From Burkholderiales bacterium (GTDB taxonomy: Bacteria > Pseudomonadota > Gammaproteobacteria > Burkholderiales > Burkholderiaceae_C): a stretch of DNA of 64,000 bases. This document shows, one piece after another, positions 8,790 to 19,373 of the stretch. The stretch is taken from positions 1-64,000 of the forward strand of contig CANCVB010000006.1 of NCBI GenBank assembly GCA_947381415.1, read 5' to 3'. The stretch's first letter is position 1. Every line of letters begins with the position of its first letter. The translations under genes were made by a program, and so were the position numbers. A model generated the notes under the pieces. The model saw only the letters and a program-made list of their open reading frames with translations, did not search any database and was not told where the DNA came from.

Positions 8790-8793
<4 letters not shown>
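5995..8793 (-). CDS. metH: Methionine synthase, C-terminal part (folate, cobalamin and activation domains)
   Basis: A 932-residue protein covering MetH modules 2-4. The pterin-binding domain starts [16 protein letters not shown] (about residues 38-55). The cobalamin-binding Rossmann module has GDVHDIGKN, with the His that ligates cobalt, near residue 480. The AdoMet reactivation domain has [12 protein letters not shown] near residue 885. The homocysteine-binding zinc module is encoded by the separate upstream gene, which overlaps this start by four bases (ATGA). Two-gene MetH is common in Burkholderiales, so this is not a frameshift. It transfers the methyl group of 5-methyl-tetrahydrofolate to homocysteine via cobalamin. 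Confidence 0.96.
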
Positions 8794-9884
<1,091 letters not shown>

Positions 9885-9889
9885 GGTCA

Positions 9890-9920
9890 GGATTCTAGAA
9901 GCTTACCGTGGTTAGAATCC
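9890..9920. promoter_or_regulatory. Divergent promoter region with mirrored -10 elements
   Basis: GGATTCTA (9890-9897) and TAGAATCC (9913-9920) form an 8-base inverted repeat. Each arm holds TAGAAT in the outward direction: minus strand towards metH, plus strand towards the 45-residue peptide gene. Both look like sigma-70 -10 elements, and the -35 regions would overlap the opposite unit. The symmetry may simply reflect two facing -10 boxes. Confidence 0.5.
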
Positions 9921-9944
9921 ACATCCCATTGATGGAGTACCCCT

Positions 9945-10082
9945 ATGTCAGATGCACACGACCATGCCGGCGAAGAACAAGATGTTGTTGAAGCCATTGT
10001 TCCCATGATGCCTTATGTGTTGCCCATTGGTGGCGGCATTTTGATTTTCTTGCTGGCCTTTATCGCCATCTTCATGGCCTGA
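9945..10082 (+). CDS. Small single-span membrane protein, 45 residues
   Basis: ATG at 9945 after GATGGAG, ending TGA at 10080-10082. The product begins MSDAHDHAGEEQDVVEAIVP, is acidic for its first 20 residues, then has one hydrophobic helix (about residues 22-45) rich in Gly, Ile, Leu and Phe that reaches the C-terminus. A TAGAAT -10 upstream, a plausible ribosome-binding site and a terminator 25 bases after the stop support a genuine gene. I do not recognise the family. Its hydrophobic helix suggests an inner-membrane regulator or complex subunit, but no function can be assigned. Confidence 0.6.
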   Translation: MSDAHDHAGEEQDVVEAIVPMMPYVLPIGGGILIFLLAFIAIFMA

Positions 10083-10107
10083 GTTCCCTGGCCACGCATC
10101 TTCTCTC

Positions 10108-10132
10108 AGCGCCTCTTCCACGGCGCTTTTTT
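10108..10132 (+). terminator. Rho-independent terminator after the small membrane gene
   Basis: Stem AGCGCC (10108-10113) with GGCGCT (10122-10127), an 8-base loop, and a run of T from 10127 to 10132. Confidence 0.75.
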
Positions 10133-10209
10133 ATTGGCTTGAGGTGAATTCCTTGTCTTGCCTTTAAGGCAGGGCATTGACCTTAACCAATTGAAGTTAG
10201 GAGTTCTCC

Positions 10210-12060
10210 ATGAATGCACCCGTCCCCCAAGGAACCGGGCTGAATACCCCGTCTTTTGTCAAAAACCCCAAGCTCATCGCCTGGGTCGCCGACATGGTGG
10301 CCTTGTGCAAACCCGCTGCTGTCCATTGGTGCGACGGCAGCCAGGCCGAGTACCAACAGCTGTGCCAAGTGCTGGTGGACGCGGGCACCTTCAAACAACT
10401 CAACGCCGCCAAACGCCCCAACTCCTTTTTAGCTTGCTCCGACCCCTCCGACGTGGCCCGCGTCGAAGACCGCACCTACATCTGCTCCGAACACAAGGAA
10501 AGCGCCGGCCCCACCAACAACTGGATGGCCCCCGCCGAGATGCGCCAAACCCTGCAACCCCTGTTTGACGGCTGCATGGCGGGACGCACCATGTACGTGG
10601 TGCCCTTCTCCATGGGCCCCTTGGGCAGCCCGATTGCCCACATCGGCATCGAACTCTCGGACAGCGCCTATGTGGCGGTGAACATGAAGATCATGACCCG
10701 CATGGGCCAAGCGGTGTATGAGGTGCTGGGCGAGAACGGCGAGTTCGTGCCCTGTGTGCACACCGTGGGCGCACCGTTGAAAGCGGGCGACCAGGACGTT
10801 CGCTGGCCTTGCAACAAGACCAAGTACATCGTGCACTACCCCGAGACCCGCGAGATCTGGTCTTATGGTTCTGGCTACGGCGGCAACGCCTTGCTGGGCA
10901 AAAAATGCTTTGCCCTGCGCATCGCCTCCAACATGGGGCGCGACCAAGGCTGGCTGGCCGAGCACATGCTCATCTTGGGCGTGACCAACCCCGAAGGCCA
11001 AAAATACCATGTGGCCGCGGCCTTCCCCAGCGCTTGCGGCAAAACCAATTTCGCCATGCTGATTCCACCTGCGGGCATGCCGGGCTGGAAAGTCACCACC
11101 ATCGGTGACGACATCGCCTGGATCAAACCCGGTGCCGACGGCCGCTTGCGCGCCATCAACCCCGAAGCGGGCTACTTTGGCGTGGCCCCTGGCACCAACA
11201 CCTTGACCAACCCCAACTGCATGGCCAGCTTGGACCGTGACGTGATCTTCACCAATGTGGCGCTGACCGACGACGGCGACGTCTGGTGGGAAGGCATGGG
11301 CGAGGCGCCCGCCCACTGCATCGACTGGCAGGGCCAAGACTGGACGCCTGCCATCGCCAAAGAAACCGGCGCCAAAGCCGCCCACCCCAATGCCCGCTTC
11401 ACCGTGGCCGCCACCAACAACCCGGCGCTCGACAGCGCTTGGGACGACCCCGCTGGCGTGGTGATCGACGCCTTCATTTTTGGCGGTCGCCGCTCCACCA
11501 CCGTGCCCTTGGTCACCGAGGCGCGCAACTGGGTGGAGGGCGTGTACATGGCCGCCACCATGGGTTCGGAAACCACCGCAGCCGCTGCGGGCCAGCAAGG
11601 CGTGGTGCGCCGCGACCCCTTTGCCATGTTGCCTTTTGCGGGCTACAACATGAGCGACTACTTCCAACACTGGCTCAAGCTGGGCCACCAACTGCAGGCC
11701 AGCGGTGCCAAATTGCCCGCCATTTACTGTGTCAACTGGTTCCGTAAAGGCGAGGACGGCAAGTTCGTCTGGCCAGGCTACGGCGAGAACATGCGCGTGC
11801 TGAAGTGGATGATCGACCGCATCGAAGGCAAAACCGCTGGCAGCGAGAACGTGTTCGGCATCAGTCCCCAGTACGCGGAGCTCAACTGGAACGGCCTGAG
11901 CTTTACCGCGGAGCAGTTCAACACCGTGACCCACATCGACAAAACCGCTTGGCAAGCAGAGTTGGACCTGCACGAAGAACTGTTCCAGCAACTGGCCCAC
12001 CACCTGCCGCCAGAGCTGCCCGCCACCAAAGCCGCCATCGCCCAGCGTTTAGGCGCTTGA
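10210..12060 (+). CDS. pckG: Phosphoenolpyruvate carboxykinase (GTP)
   Basis: A 616-residue GTP-dependent PEPCK, converting oxaloacetate and GTP to phosphoenolpyruvate and CO2 in gluconeogenesis. The phosphate-binding loop [13 protein letters not shown] is near residue 280. Other family blocks include [36 protein letters not shown] and [12 protein letters not shown]. Length matches the family. TTAGGAG precedes the ATG. A 13-base palindrome (TGCCTT-T-AAGGCA, 10159-10171) lies in the leader. The last 12 bases overlap the end of convergent rsmA. Together with maeB further on, it points to growth on organic acids. Confidence 0.97.
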   Translation: MNAPVPQGTGLNTPSFVKNPKLIAWVADMVALCKPAAVHWCDGSQAEYQQLCQVLVDAGTFKQLNAAKRPNSFLACSDPSDVARVEDRTYICSEHKESAGPTNNWMAPAEMRQTLQPLFDGCMAGRTMYVVPFSMGPLGSPIAHIGIELSDSAYVAVNMKIMTRMGQAVYEVLGENGEFVPCVHTVGAPLKAGDQDVRWPCNKTKYIVHYPETREIWSYGSGYGGNALLGKKCFALRIASNMGRDQGWLAEHMLILGVTNPEGQKYHVAAAFPSACGKTNFAMLIPPAGMPGWKVTTIGDDIAWIKPGADGRLRAINPEAGYFGVAPGTNTLTNPNCMASLDRDVIFTNVALTDDGDVWWEGMGEAPAHCIDWQGQDWTPAIAKETGAKAAHPNARFTVAATNNPALDSAWDDPAGVVIDAFIFGGRRSTTVPLVTEARNWVEGVYMAATMGSETTAAAAGQQGVVRRDPFAMLPFAGYNMSDYFQHWLKLGHQLQASGAKLPAIYCVNWFRKGEDGKFVWPGYGENMRVLKWMIDRIEGKTAGSENVFGISPQYAELNWNGLSFTAEQFNTVTHIDKTAWQAELDLHEELFQQLAHHLPPELPATKAAIAQRLGA

Positions 12061-12831
12061 CAAGCTGCTGGCGCTGACGCGCTGTGCCAGCAGCACATAC
12101 TCGGCCACAGGCACTTCTTCGGCGCGGCGCTGCACATCAAAGTCAGGCGCCACGCCGCGGTCTTGCAACCACTTGCCCAAGGTGTGTCTGAGCAGTTTGC
12201 GCCGCTGACTGAAAGCCACTTGAACCAATTCACTCAGCAGCGCCACAGGCAAAGGCGCGGGCTGGGAATGCGGAACCATGCGCACCACCGCGCTGTCCAC
12301 CCTCGGTGGCGGCTCAAACGCCAGCGGGCCGACGGCCAACACCATCTCCATGGCATAGCGCCACTGCAGCATCACACTCAAGCGCCCATAAGCCGCGCTG
12401 GACGGTTCGGCCACCATGCGCTCGACCACTTCTTTTTGCAGCATGAAGTGCTGGTCTTGAATCACCGCCACATGGTCTAACAGGTGAAACAAAATGGGCG
12501 TGGAGATGTTGTAAGGCAAATTCCCCACCACCCGTAGTTGTGGTGTTCCCAGACTGGCGGCCAGTGCGGTGACATTCACTTTCAACACATCGGCTTCATG
12601 CACCGTCAGCTGTTTGTGCTGGCGCAAACGCGCAGCCAAATCACGGTCCAACTCAATCACATGCAAATGACCCAAGCGCTCTGCCAGTGGCTGGGTCATG
12701 GCCGCCAAGCCAGGGCCAATCTCCACCATCAACTCCCCGTTGTGAGGGTTTATCGCATCAACGATGTCGGCAATGACCGCTTGATCGGTTAAAAAATGCT
12801 GACCAAAACGCTTGCGGGCTTGGTGTTTCAC
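12049..12831 (-). CDS. rsmA: 16S rRNA dimethyladenosine transferase KsgA
   Basis: A 260-residue methyltransferase that dimethylates A1518 and A1519 of 16S rRNA late in 30S assembly. Seen are RFGQHFLTD at the N-terminus, the SAM-binding loop [10 protein letters not shown] and the catalytic NLPYNIS motif. It directly follows surA, whose stop lies just next to the rsmA start, as in the lptD-surA-(pdxA)-rsmA cluster of other proteobacteria; pdxA is absent here. Confidence 0.96.
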   Translation of the reverse strand: MKHQARKRFGQHFLTDQAVIADIVDAINPHNGELMVEIGPGLAAMTQPLAERLGHLHVIELDRDLAARLRQHKQLTVHEADVLKVNVTALAASLGTPQLRVVGNLPYNISTPILFHLLDHVAVIQDQHFMLQKEVVERMVAEPSSAAYGRLSVMLQWRYAMEMVLAVGPLAFEPPPRVDSAVVRMVPHSQPAPLPVALLSELVQVAFSQRRKLLRHTLGKWLQDRGVAPDFDVQRRAEEVPVAEYVLLAQRVSASSLSSA

Positions 12832-14226
12832 TTATTGCGGGGTTTCGCGGTATTCGACATAAGCACGGCCACGCACTTCGCGTTCCCAGTTTTTATAGGC
12901 TTCTTCAAATTTTTTATCACGCAAAATATTGCGTGCCATGTCTTGCTGCTCGCGCAAACTCAAAGGGGCCTCGCGCCTTTCCAGCACTTGTATCAAATGC
13001 ACTCCAAAGCGCGAAACCAACGGGTCGCCAACTTGACCTGGCGCCAATTTGCCCATGGCTTCTTCAAATTCAGGCACCATCATGCCGGGGTTGGCCCAGC
13101 CTAAGTCGCCACCTTGGTTGGCGCTGCCGTCTTGGGAGTGCTCTTTGGCCAAGGCCTCAAATTCGGCCAAACCCAATTCGATTTGTCGCTTGAACGTGGC
13201 CAGTTGGGCGCGCGCAGCGTCTTGACTGAGTTTGCCACCAGGCCGCAACAAAATGTGGCGCGCGTGGGTTTGCGTGACCGTGGTTGGCAGGGCATTGGAA
13301 CTGCGTCTGTCCAAGAGTTTTAACAAATGAAGCCCAGCAGCAGATCGCACGGGGCCCAGCAACTGACCCACCGCGGCGTCTTTGACAGCTTCCACAAACA
13401 AACTGGGGTAGCGGCTGGGGGGGCGCATGCCCAGCACACCACCATTGCTGCGGTCTGCCGCCTTGGAAAATTGCACCGCCAACCTGGCGAAGTCTTCGCC
13501 GGCCTTGAGTCTGCGCATCACTTCATCGGCTTTGGTGAGTTGTTGGGCCACTTGGTCGGCGCTGGCGTTTTCAGGAAGTTCAAACAAAATATGCGCGATA
13601 TTGATGTCGGCATTGGGGTTGGCGGCGTTATTGCGCTCTTGCAAAAAGGCATCGATCTCGTAGTCTTGGATTTTGATGCGTGCATTGACCTCTCGCTCGC
13701 GCACCCTTTGCAACAGCATTTGGCGGCGCACTTGGGTCCGGTATTGCTCCCACGACAAGCCTTGTTCTTGCAGGCGCTGCTGCAATTGTTCAATATTCAG
13801 TTGGTTGCGCTGAGCGGTTTTCTCAATGGCCAGTGCCAACTCATCGCTGCTGATTTGCATACCAAATTGTTTGGCAACGCCCATTTGAGCCGCCTCATCA
13901 ATCAAGGTCTCCATGGCTTCCATCAACAAATTGGTGCGGCCCAGTTTGGCCGCAGCGGGGTCGGCCATGGCAGCCAGCCGGTTGACCTCTTGGTTGGTGA
14001 TGGGCTCGTTATCAACCACGGCCACAATGAAGTCTGATGCACGCGAGCCCTCGACAGACAGCGCCAATGACGAGGGCGACGCGCGCATGCTCAAACCCGG
14101 TGCGACCGCACCGGGGGCAGGTTTGATGGTTTGCGATTGGGCCACCATTGAAGCACCCACGCAGTACACACCCAAGCAGGCTAAGCGCAAACAATGCGGC
14201 AAACGGGTCATAGAAAAATCAGTCAT
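12832..14226 (-). CDS. surA: Periplasmic peptidyl-prolyl isomerase and chaperone SurA
   Basis: About 464 residues. A signal peptide (MTRLPHCLRLACLG...VAQSQ) is followed by the SurA N-terminal chaperone domain (VAVVDNEPITNQEVNRL...), then two parvulin domains (INIAHILFELPENAS... and TQTHARHILLRPGGKLSQD...). SurA escorts outer-membrane proteins, including LptD. The ATG at 14226 overlaps the end of lptD by 8 bases; an ATG at 14211, 7 bases after the lptD stop, would give a cleaner signal peptide and is an equally good start. Co-transcription with lptD fits SurA's role in LptD folding. Confidence 0.92.
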   Translation of the reverse strand: MTDFSMTRLPHCLRLACLGVYCVGASMVAQSQTIKPAPGAVAPGLSMRASPSSLALSVEGSRASDFIVAVVDNEPITNQEVNRLAAMADPAAAKLGRTNLLMEAMETLIDEAAQMGVAKQFGMQISSDELALAIEKTAQRNQLNIEQLQQRLQEQGLSWEQYRTQVRRQMLLQRVREREVNARIKIQDYEIDAFLQERNNAANPNADINIAHILFELPENASADQVAQQLTKADEVMRRLKAGEDFARLAVQFSKAADRSNGGVLGMRPPSRYPSLFVEAVKDAAVGQLLGPVRSAAGLHLLKLLDRRSSNALPTTVTQTHARHILLRPGGKLSQDAARAQLATFKRQIELGLAEFEALAKEHSQDGSANQGGDLGWANPGMMVPEFEEAMGKLAPGQVGDPLVSRFGVHLIQVLERREAPLSLREQQDMARNILRDKKFEEAYKNWEREVRGRAYVEYRETPQ

Positions 14227-16633
14227 ATTGGCCAAATCGGCTGGGGGTTTGATGCAGGTTTTCACGCAAGTTTTGGTAGCGCGGGATATTGTTTTTCAAG
14301 GTCGACAAAGGATTGATGCCGACACGAGAAAAGTCGTTGAACTCCAATTGGAACATCAAACGGCTGTTGGGGCTGTCGATCAACGACACTTGGCTGCGCG
14401 AGACCACCACACGGCCCACCCAACACCCCGCATCGTATTCAAGACCCGCCAAGGTTTCAATGAAGCGTTTTTCAATCATGCTGTAGTTGCCACGCCCGAC
14501 GCTGAACCAGCGCTGATCACCCAGGCCGCGACCCCGGCCATTGTCGACACCACGGTCGCCCCATAAATCATTCAAGGGCCACTGCCACGCGACATCCAAG
14601 GTGGTCGAAATCGAACGCTGGTAGCGGTAAGACGCCGTCAACACACGGTAGCTGCTGGGGTTGTAGCGCATGCCCACGGAAGAGCGCTCGGAGATCGCCG
14701 TCTCGGGGTTGTATTGAACAATGCTGTCTAGCGCCCAACGCGGCGTTAAGTAGGTGCTGGCACCCAACAATATGTCGCTGTAACTGTCCGTGACTGGCGT
14801 GTCGTTGGGGGTCAGCAATACCTTTTGGTCTTTGAAGCGAAAGCGCTGCGCCACACCAAAACGCGCACCCTCACCGCCTGTTTCAGGGTCAATCAAACGC
14901 GAAGTTGCACCCAACGTTAAGGTATGGCTGTCTGATACACGGTCTTGTCCCGAGAACGCATTTTCGGTGAAGATGGTGGCGAAATTAAAGTCATTCGAGC
15001 CCGTGTCGTAATTGGGCAAATCACTTTGTGCACGAAAAGGTGTGTTGACGTAATAAGCACGCGGCTCTAAGGTTTGTGTCCATGCCGAGCCAAACCATTG
15101 GCTGGCGCGTTCAAATACCACCCCGCTGTCAAAGCTAAAAGTAGGCACAGTGACATTGGCGTTGTCGCTGGCTGCGCTGGTACCGTAAGTGCCTTTGTAG
15201 GTTTCGTCGTACTGGTATTGACGACTCTGCAGCATCAACTTAGGCGTGATGTAACCATAAGGTGTGAGCATGGGTGCGCTGACCTGTGTGAGCAAGACCA
15301 TGCGCTGCGCATTGGGTTGCTTACATGCTGCAGCAGAAGCGGTTGAAGTTTGGGCGCAATACCAGACCCTGTCCGCACTGAAGCGCGTGGCTTCAGCACC
15401 CACAGACATGTCTAAGCCCCCCACATCCGAGCGCAAATAATTGGCATTGACCTGTGGCAAGCGATTAAATGGGGGCGCAATCGGGTCGGTGACGTCTTGC
15501 AAAGTCTGGTACTGCGTCACCGCGGTCGATGTGCTGAAAGTGCCCTTGGCCCAAGCCAAGGTGGCCGATGAAGGCAACAAGCGTTGTGTCAGCGGTCCGC
15601 CTGACACAGTAGAGAAGTCTTTCCAATAATTGTCGTCACTGACGCGGTTGATATTGAACCCAAACCCTATGGGTTGACTGGTGTCGGCCCAACCATTGTG
15701 CTGATGCGAATAGCCCCAGCGGTCCTTGCCACGCAAGGCGTCTTGCGGCATGAGGTTGAGTTTGGCCACGCCGTCAAACGGTGTGTTGGGTATTTTTCGC
15801 TCTAGATAGCGAAATTCTGTGTCAAACCGGGTGCCACGCTTGGCCATCGAGGTGGTGGTGATGGTCATGTCGCGGTTGGGTGCGAGGTTGACATAGTAGG
15901 GAATGCTTGCCTCTACGCCGCCTTTGTTGTCAATCGCAAAAGCGGGTGGCAACCAACCCGATTTGCGTTGCGCACTCAAAGGAAAGCTGAACGACGGTAT
16001 GGGCAACAACGGCACGTCCATGAAACGCAACACCCCATCTTGTGCAACGCCTTCGTTTAAATCGTTGTCAAAGCTGATTTTTTCTGCCTGCACAACCCAA
16101 TCGGGCAACCACGATGGCCCAGGCTTGCGTGTACACGTGGTGTAGGTGGCTTTTTTGGCAACCGCATGTTTGTCGTCAATAAAGTCCATGCGTTCGGCTT
16201 GCCCATGCCCTTCAGCGCGTAAGAAGGTGTAAGACGGGTTGAGAAAAAAACCGCTGAAAGCGTCCACCTGCAAATCCAACAAGCTGCCTTGGTAACGGTT
16301 GCCACCACGGTTGAGGTAAACATTGCCACTGGCACGCGCTCGGTCATCGGGTTGGTAATAGTCAATCGCGTCTGCACGGATCAAGGTATCGCCTTTGCGC
16401 AACACACTGTTGCCCTGCAAAGATATATCCAAATCACTTCGGCCTGTTATAAAGTCACTTTCTACAAAGCTGGGCAACTGTTGGCGGGTTTGCGGTGTCA
16501 AACGCTCGACCAAGCCCGTGCTAGGCTTGAGTTTGAGGGACGGTTCGCCTCCCTGCGCCAAAGCCGGCAAACATTTCAAGCCAATGCAAGGCAATACGCT
16601 GATGAACACTGACAATCGAAAAATATTGCGCAT
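14219..16633 (-). CDS. lptD: LPS-assembly outer-membrane protein LptD
   Basis: An 804-residue LptD. There is a signal peptide at residues 1-27 (LPALAQ), a periplasmic OstA-like jellyroll (about residues 60-200, with RADAIDYYQPDDRARASGNV), and a long beta-barrel to the C-terminus ending FGQYD. The cysteine pair CTRKPG...WCAQTS/CKQPN could provide the inter-domain disulphides. It inserts lipopolysaccharide into the outer leaflet. It heads the lptD-surA-rsmA unit; amgK starts 51 bases away in the other direction. Confidence 0.95.
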   Translation of the reverse strand: MRNIFRLSVFISVLPCIGLKCLPALAQGGEPSLKLKPSTGLVERLTPQTRQQLPSFVESDFITGRSDLDISLQGNSVLRKGDTLIRADAIDYYQPDDRARASGNVYLNRGGNRYQGSLLDLQVDAFSGFFLNPSYTFLRAEGHGQAERMDFIDDKHAVAKKATYTTCTRKPGPSWLPDWVVQAEKISFDNDLNEGVAQDGVLRFMDVPLLPIPSFSFPLSAQRKSGWLPPAFAIDNKGGVEASIPYYVNLAPNRDMTITTTSMAKRGTRFDTEFRYLERKIPNTPFDGVAKLNLMPQDALRGKDRWGYSHQHNGWADTSQPIGFGFNINRVSDDNYWKDFSTVSGGPLTQRLLPSSATLAWAKGTFSTSTAVTQYQTLQDVTDPIAPPFNRLPQVNANYLRSDVGGLDMSVGAEATRFSADRVWYCAQTSTASAAACKQPNAQRMVLLTQVSAPMLTPYGYITPKLMLQSRQYQYDETYKGTYGTSAASDNANVTVPTFSFDSGVVFERASQWFGSAWTQTLEPRAYYVNTPFRAQSDLPNYDTGSNDFNFATIFTENAFSGQDRVSDSHTLTLGATSRLIDPETGGEGARFGVAQRFRFKDQKVLLTPNDTPVTDSYSDILLGASTYLTPRWALDSIVQYNPETAISERSSVGMRYNPSSYRVLTASYRYQRSISTTLDVAWQWPLNDLWGDRGVDNGRGRGLGDQRWFSVGRGNYSMIEKRFIETLAGLEYDAGCWVGRVVVSRSQVSLIDSPNSRLMFQLEFNDFSRVGINPLSTLKNNIPRYQNLRENLHQTPSRFGQYD

Positions 16634-16684
16634 GAAAGAAGACGATGGCGCCCGAATGGGCTGTTTGTAGAATTTAGATTATCC

Positions 16685-17803
16685 ATGAGCCCAACTGCCC
16701 ACAACTTTGCTGCTGATTCGTCTTTGGGTGCTGCCATCCAAGGGCTGGGTTGGCAAGATAACTCCCGCGCCCAAGCTTTCGCAGATTGGCTGGGGTCGCT
16801 GGTCTTGCCCCACAGACTGCAAGCTGACAGCGTGCGAGCAGCCAGCGCGGACGCCAGTTTTCGCCGATATTTCCGGGTAGATGCGCAAGGCCACAGCCTC
16901 ATCATCATGGATGCCCCACCTGACAAGGAAAACAGCCAACCGTTTGTCGCAATTGCGTCTTTGATGCAAGCGGCTGGTTTGTTGGTACCCACCATACGGG
17001 CATGGGATGAAGAAAAGGGCTTTATGTTGCTCGACGATTTGGGGCAGCACACCATGATGCAAGTCTTGGACACGGCGCATCCCGATCGCAACACCGGCTT
17101 GTTCACCCGCGCAATAGATGCCCTGTTGACTTGGCAGCAAGCATCGCGTGCGCAGGTACTGCCACCCTACGACGCCGCGCTGTTGCAGCGTGAATTACAA
17201 CTGTTTCCCGATTGGTACATCACGCAGTACCGCGGCAAACACTTGGACGCGGCGCAATCACAGGCTTTGCAAACCAGTTTTTCTTTGTTGGTGACACGCA
17301 ATTTGGCCGCGCCCATGGTGTTTGTTCACCGCGACTTCATGCCACGCAATTTGATGATGCCTTGGGACGCGCAAGAGACGCGCTTGGGCGTGCTGGATTT
17401 TCAAGATGCCGTGTATGGGCCCATCACCTATGACATTGCCAGTTTGATGCGTGACGCATTTGTCAGCTGGGAGGAGGATGTCTGTCTTGATGTGACTGTG
17501 CGGTATTGGGAGCGCGCCCGTGCATTGGGTTTATTGGACCATGAGGGTTGGCACAGTGATTTTGGCGCTTTTTACAGCGCGGTAGAGTGGATGGGCTTGC
17601 AACGCCATTTGAAAGTTGCCGGGATTTTTGCGCGCTTGACCTTGCGCGATGGCAAGCCTAAATACTTGGCAGATACGCCCCGCTTCATCAGCTATATCCG
17701 GTCCACTTGCAGCCGTTACAGAGAACTCAAGCCGCTGTTGCGTTTGATCGACGAGATTGAAGGCCACCAGTCGGTCAGTGGTTTTGCTTACGGTCGGATG
17801 TAA
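16685..17803 (+). CDS. amgK: Anomeric MurNAc/GlcNAc kinase AmgK (aminoglycoside-phosphotransferase fold)
   Basis: A 372-residue APH-family kinase with the catalytic HRDFMPRNLM loop (near residue 217) and the metal-binding LDFQDAVYGP (near residue 238). A divergent position next to lptD is the standard place for amgK in Pseudomonas and many betaproteobacteria. There it phosphorylates MurNAc at the anomeric carbon for peptidoglycan recycling, and MurU then adds UMP. A murU-like gene is in this window at 62616-63374 instead of adjacent. Substrate is inferred from family and context. Confidence 0.85.
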   Translation: MSPTAHNFAADSSLGAAIQGLGWQDNSRAQAFADWLGSLVLPHRLQADSVRAASADASFRRYFRVDAQGHSLIIMDAPPDKENSQPFVAIASLMQAAGLLVPTIRAWDEEKGFMLLDDLGQHTMMQVLDTAHPDRNTGLFTRAIDALLTWQQASRAQVLPPYDAALLQRELQLFPDWYITQYRGKHLDAAQSQALQTSFSLLVTRNLAAPMVFVHRDFMPRNLMMPWDAQETRLGVLDFQDAVYGPITYDIASLMRDAFVSWEEDVCLDVTVRYWERARALGLLDHEGWHSDFGAFYSAVEWMGLQRHLKVAGIFARLTLRDGKPKYLADTPRFISYIRSTCSRYRELKPLLRLIDEIEGHQSVSGFAYGRM

Positions 17804-17808
17804 ACAAG

Positions 17809-18513
17809 GTGCCCCGCTTCTTTTGCGCTTTGCCATTGCAAACCGGTCTGTCTGTGGACTTGCCCGACGATACCAGTCGTCACATCCAAGTGCTGCGCAT
17901 GCAACCCGGCGACACGGTCACGCTTTTTGATGGCTTGGGTGGGGAGTACAGCGCCTGCATCCTTCATATGGGTCGGCAAACGGTACACGCACGCATCGAT
18001 ACACACCTCGCCACCGAACGAGAAAGCGCTGTTCACAGCCATGTGGTGATGGGAATGCCCGCTAACGAACGCATGGACTGGTTGGTGGAAAAGGCCACCG
18101 AGTTGGGTGTGTCACGCATCACACCGCTCATGACGGCCCATGGTGTGTTGCGGCTGAATGCCGAAAGAGCGGTAAAGAGGCAGCTGCATTGGCAAGCCAT
18201 TGCGCAATCGGCCTGCGCACAGTCAGGGCGCAACCGCATTCCCACCATTGATGTTCCCATGCATTGGTCTGTGTGGTTGGATGCTTTGCGCCCCGATGAA
18301 ACGTCACATCGTTGGGTGCTTTCCTTGTCTGTCGATCAAACACCCTTGCCTGTGCTTAACTCACCAGTGATGGTGCTGAGTGGTCCAGAAGGCGGTTTGA
18401 GCAGAGAAGAAGAAGCCCAAGCCATTGCCAAAGGGTTTCAACCGTTGCGCTTGGGGTCAAGGGTGTTGCGCGCAGAAACCGCGCCGCTTGCCATGCTGTC
18501 GCAGTGGCTTTAA
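17809..18513 (+). CDS. rsmE: 16S rRNA (uracil1498-N3)-methyltransferase
   Basis: A 234-residue SPOUT methyltransferase with the RsmE N-terminal PUA-like part (HIQVLRMQPGDTVTLFDGLGGEY) and the knot motifs MVLSGPEGGLSREEEAQA and LRLGSRVLRAETAPLAML. Start GTG at 17809, five bases after amgK, so probably co-transcribed with it. The final 4 bases overlap the end of the convergent hydrolase gene. Confidence 0.95.
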   Translation: MPRFFCALPLQTGLSVDLPDDTSRHIQVLRMQPGDTVTLFDGLGGEYSACILHMGRQTVHARIDTHLATERESAVHSHVVMGMPANERMDWLVEKATELGVSRITPLMTAHGVLRLNAERAVKRQLHWQAIAQSACAQSGRNRIPTIDVPMHWSVWLDALRPDETSHRWVLSLSVDQTPLPVLNSPVMVLSGPEGGLSREEEAQAIAKGFQPLRLGSRVLRAETAPLAMLSQWL

Positions 18514-19367
18514 GACACGTAGCGCGCATCTAGCCACGCCAACAATTTCGCGATGACCGAGGCTTTTTCGGGATCGTTGAAAATTTCGTGGTACATCACA
18601 TTAAAGCAATGCGATTGCACCACGCCTGAGGGCGCCAGACGGGCAAATTCCGCACTGGCTTGCGGCAAGACCAATTGATCCTGCCCGGCGTACAGCAACA
18701 ACGTGGGTGTTTGCCACGCGTGAGCTTGCAAAATTGTCTTGGCGCCTTCTTTCAAAATCCAAGCAGCCAAGCCCGCAGCGATTTGGCGATGTACCAAGGG
18801 GTCTTGTTGGTAGGCGCGTACCACCTGTGCATCGCGTGCCACCCATGCTGTTTTAACGCCGTTGTCGACCCGCAGATGGGGAAACAGCTTGGGCAAGCTT
18901 GCGAGCAAGATTTTTTGAACCAGATTGGTTTGTGCGCCCAGCGCAGGTGAACTCATGACCAGGCTGTCGATGTGCGGTATGCCATGCGCCACTGCACTTG
19001 CCGCAACCAAACCGCCCATGCTGTGCCCCAACACGATGATGGGTGAAGGCGTCAAACTGCGGACATGTTCCAAGACAAACGCCAGATCCTCAACCAACTG
19101 TTGGGGGTGTGTCAAATTACCGCGTACGCCGCTGGACAATCCGTGGCCATGGTGGTCATACCCAAACACCGCATAGCCTGCAGCCTGTAAGGCACTGGCC
19201 ACATGGCCATAGCGTCCCATGTGCTCGCCAAGACCATGCACCAAGAGAACAGTCGCACGCGGTGTCTCTGGCGCTTGAGGCCAAGCGTAAAACGCCAAGT
19301 TGTCATCCCCTCTGACGAGCAGGGTGGTTTGAGGCTTTTGTGCCAATTGTTCAGCAATGGAAGACAT
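18510..19367 (-). CDS. Alpha/beta hydrolase, monoacylglycerol-lipase type
   Basis: A 285-residue serine hydrolase. The oxyanion region is LLVHGLGEHMGRY, the nucleophile elbow is GHSMGG, and acidic and His catalytic candidates lie in YAGQDQLV and MYHEIFND near the C-terminus. It matches the Hydrolase_4/lysophospholipase group. It lies 6 bases after metW, in the same direction as metX-metW, so it may be transcribed with them. The substrate is unknown. Confidence 0.85.
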   Translation of the reverse strand: MSSIAEQLAQKPQTTLLVRGDDNLAFYAWPQAPETPRATVLLVHGLGEHMGRYGHVASALQAAGYAVFGYDHHGHGLSSGVRGNLTHPQQLVEDLAFVLEHVRSLTPSPIIVLGHSMGGLVAASAVAHGIPHIDSLVMSSPALGAQTNLVQKILLASLPKLFPHLRVDNGVKTAWVARDAQVVRAYQQDPLVHRQIAAGLAAWILKEGAKTILQAHAWQTPTLLLYAGQDQLVLPQASAEFARLAPSGVVQSHCFNVMYHEIFNDPEKASVIAKLLAWLDARYVS

Positions 19368-19373
19368 GGCGCA

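Noticed and set aside
9885-9944. Cobalamin riboswitch upstream of metH
   Set aside because: Only 60 bases separate metH from its divergent neighbour and no B12-box sequence is present.
10429-12003. Long minus-strand frame opposite pckG (524 codons)
   Set aside because: Shadow of the conserved PEPCK gene; no recognisable domain or ribosome-binding site.
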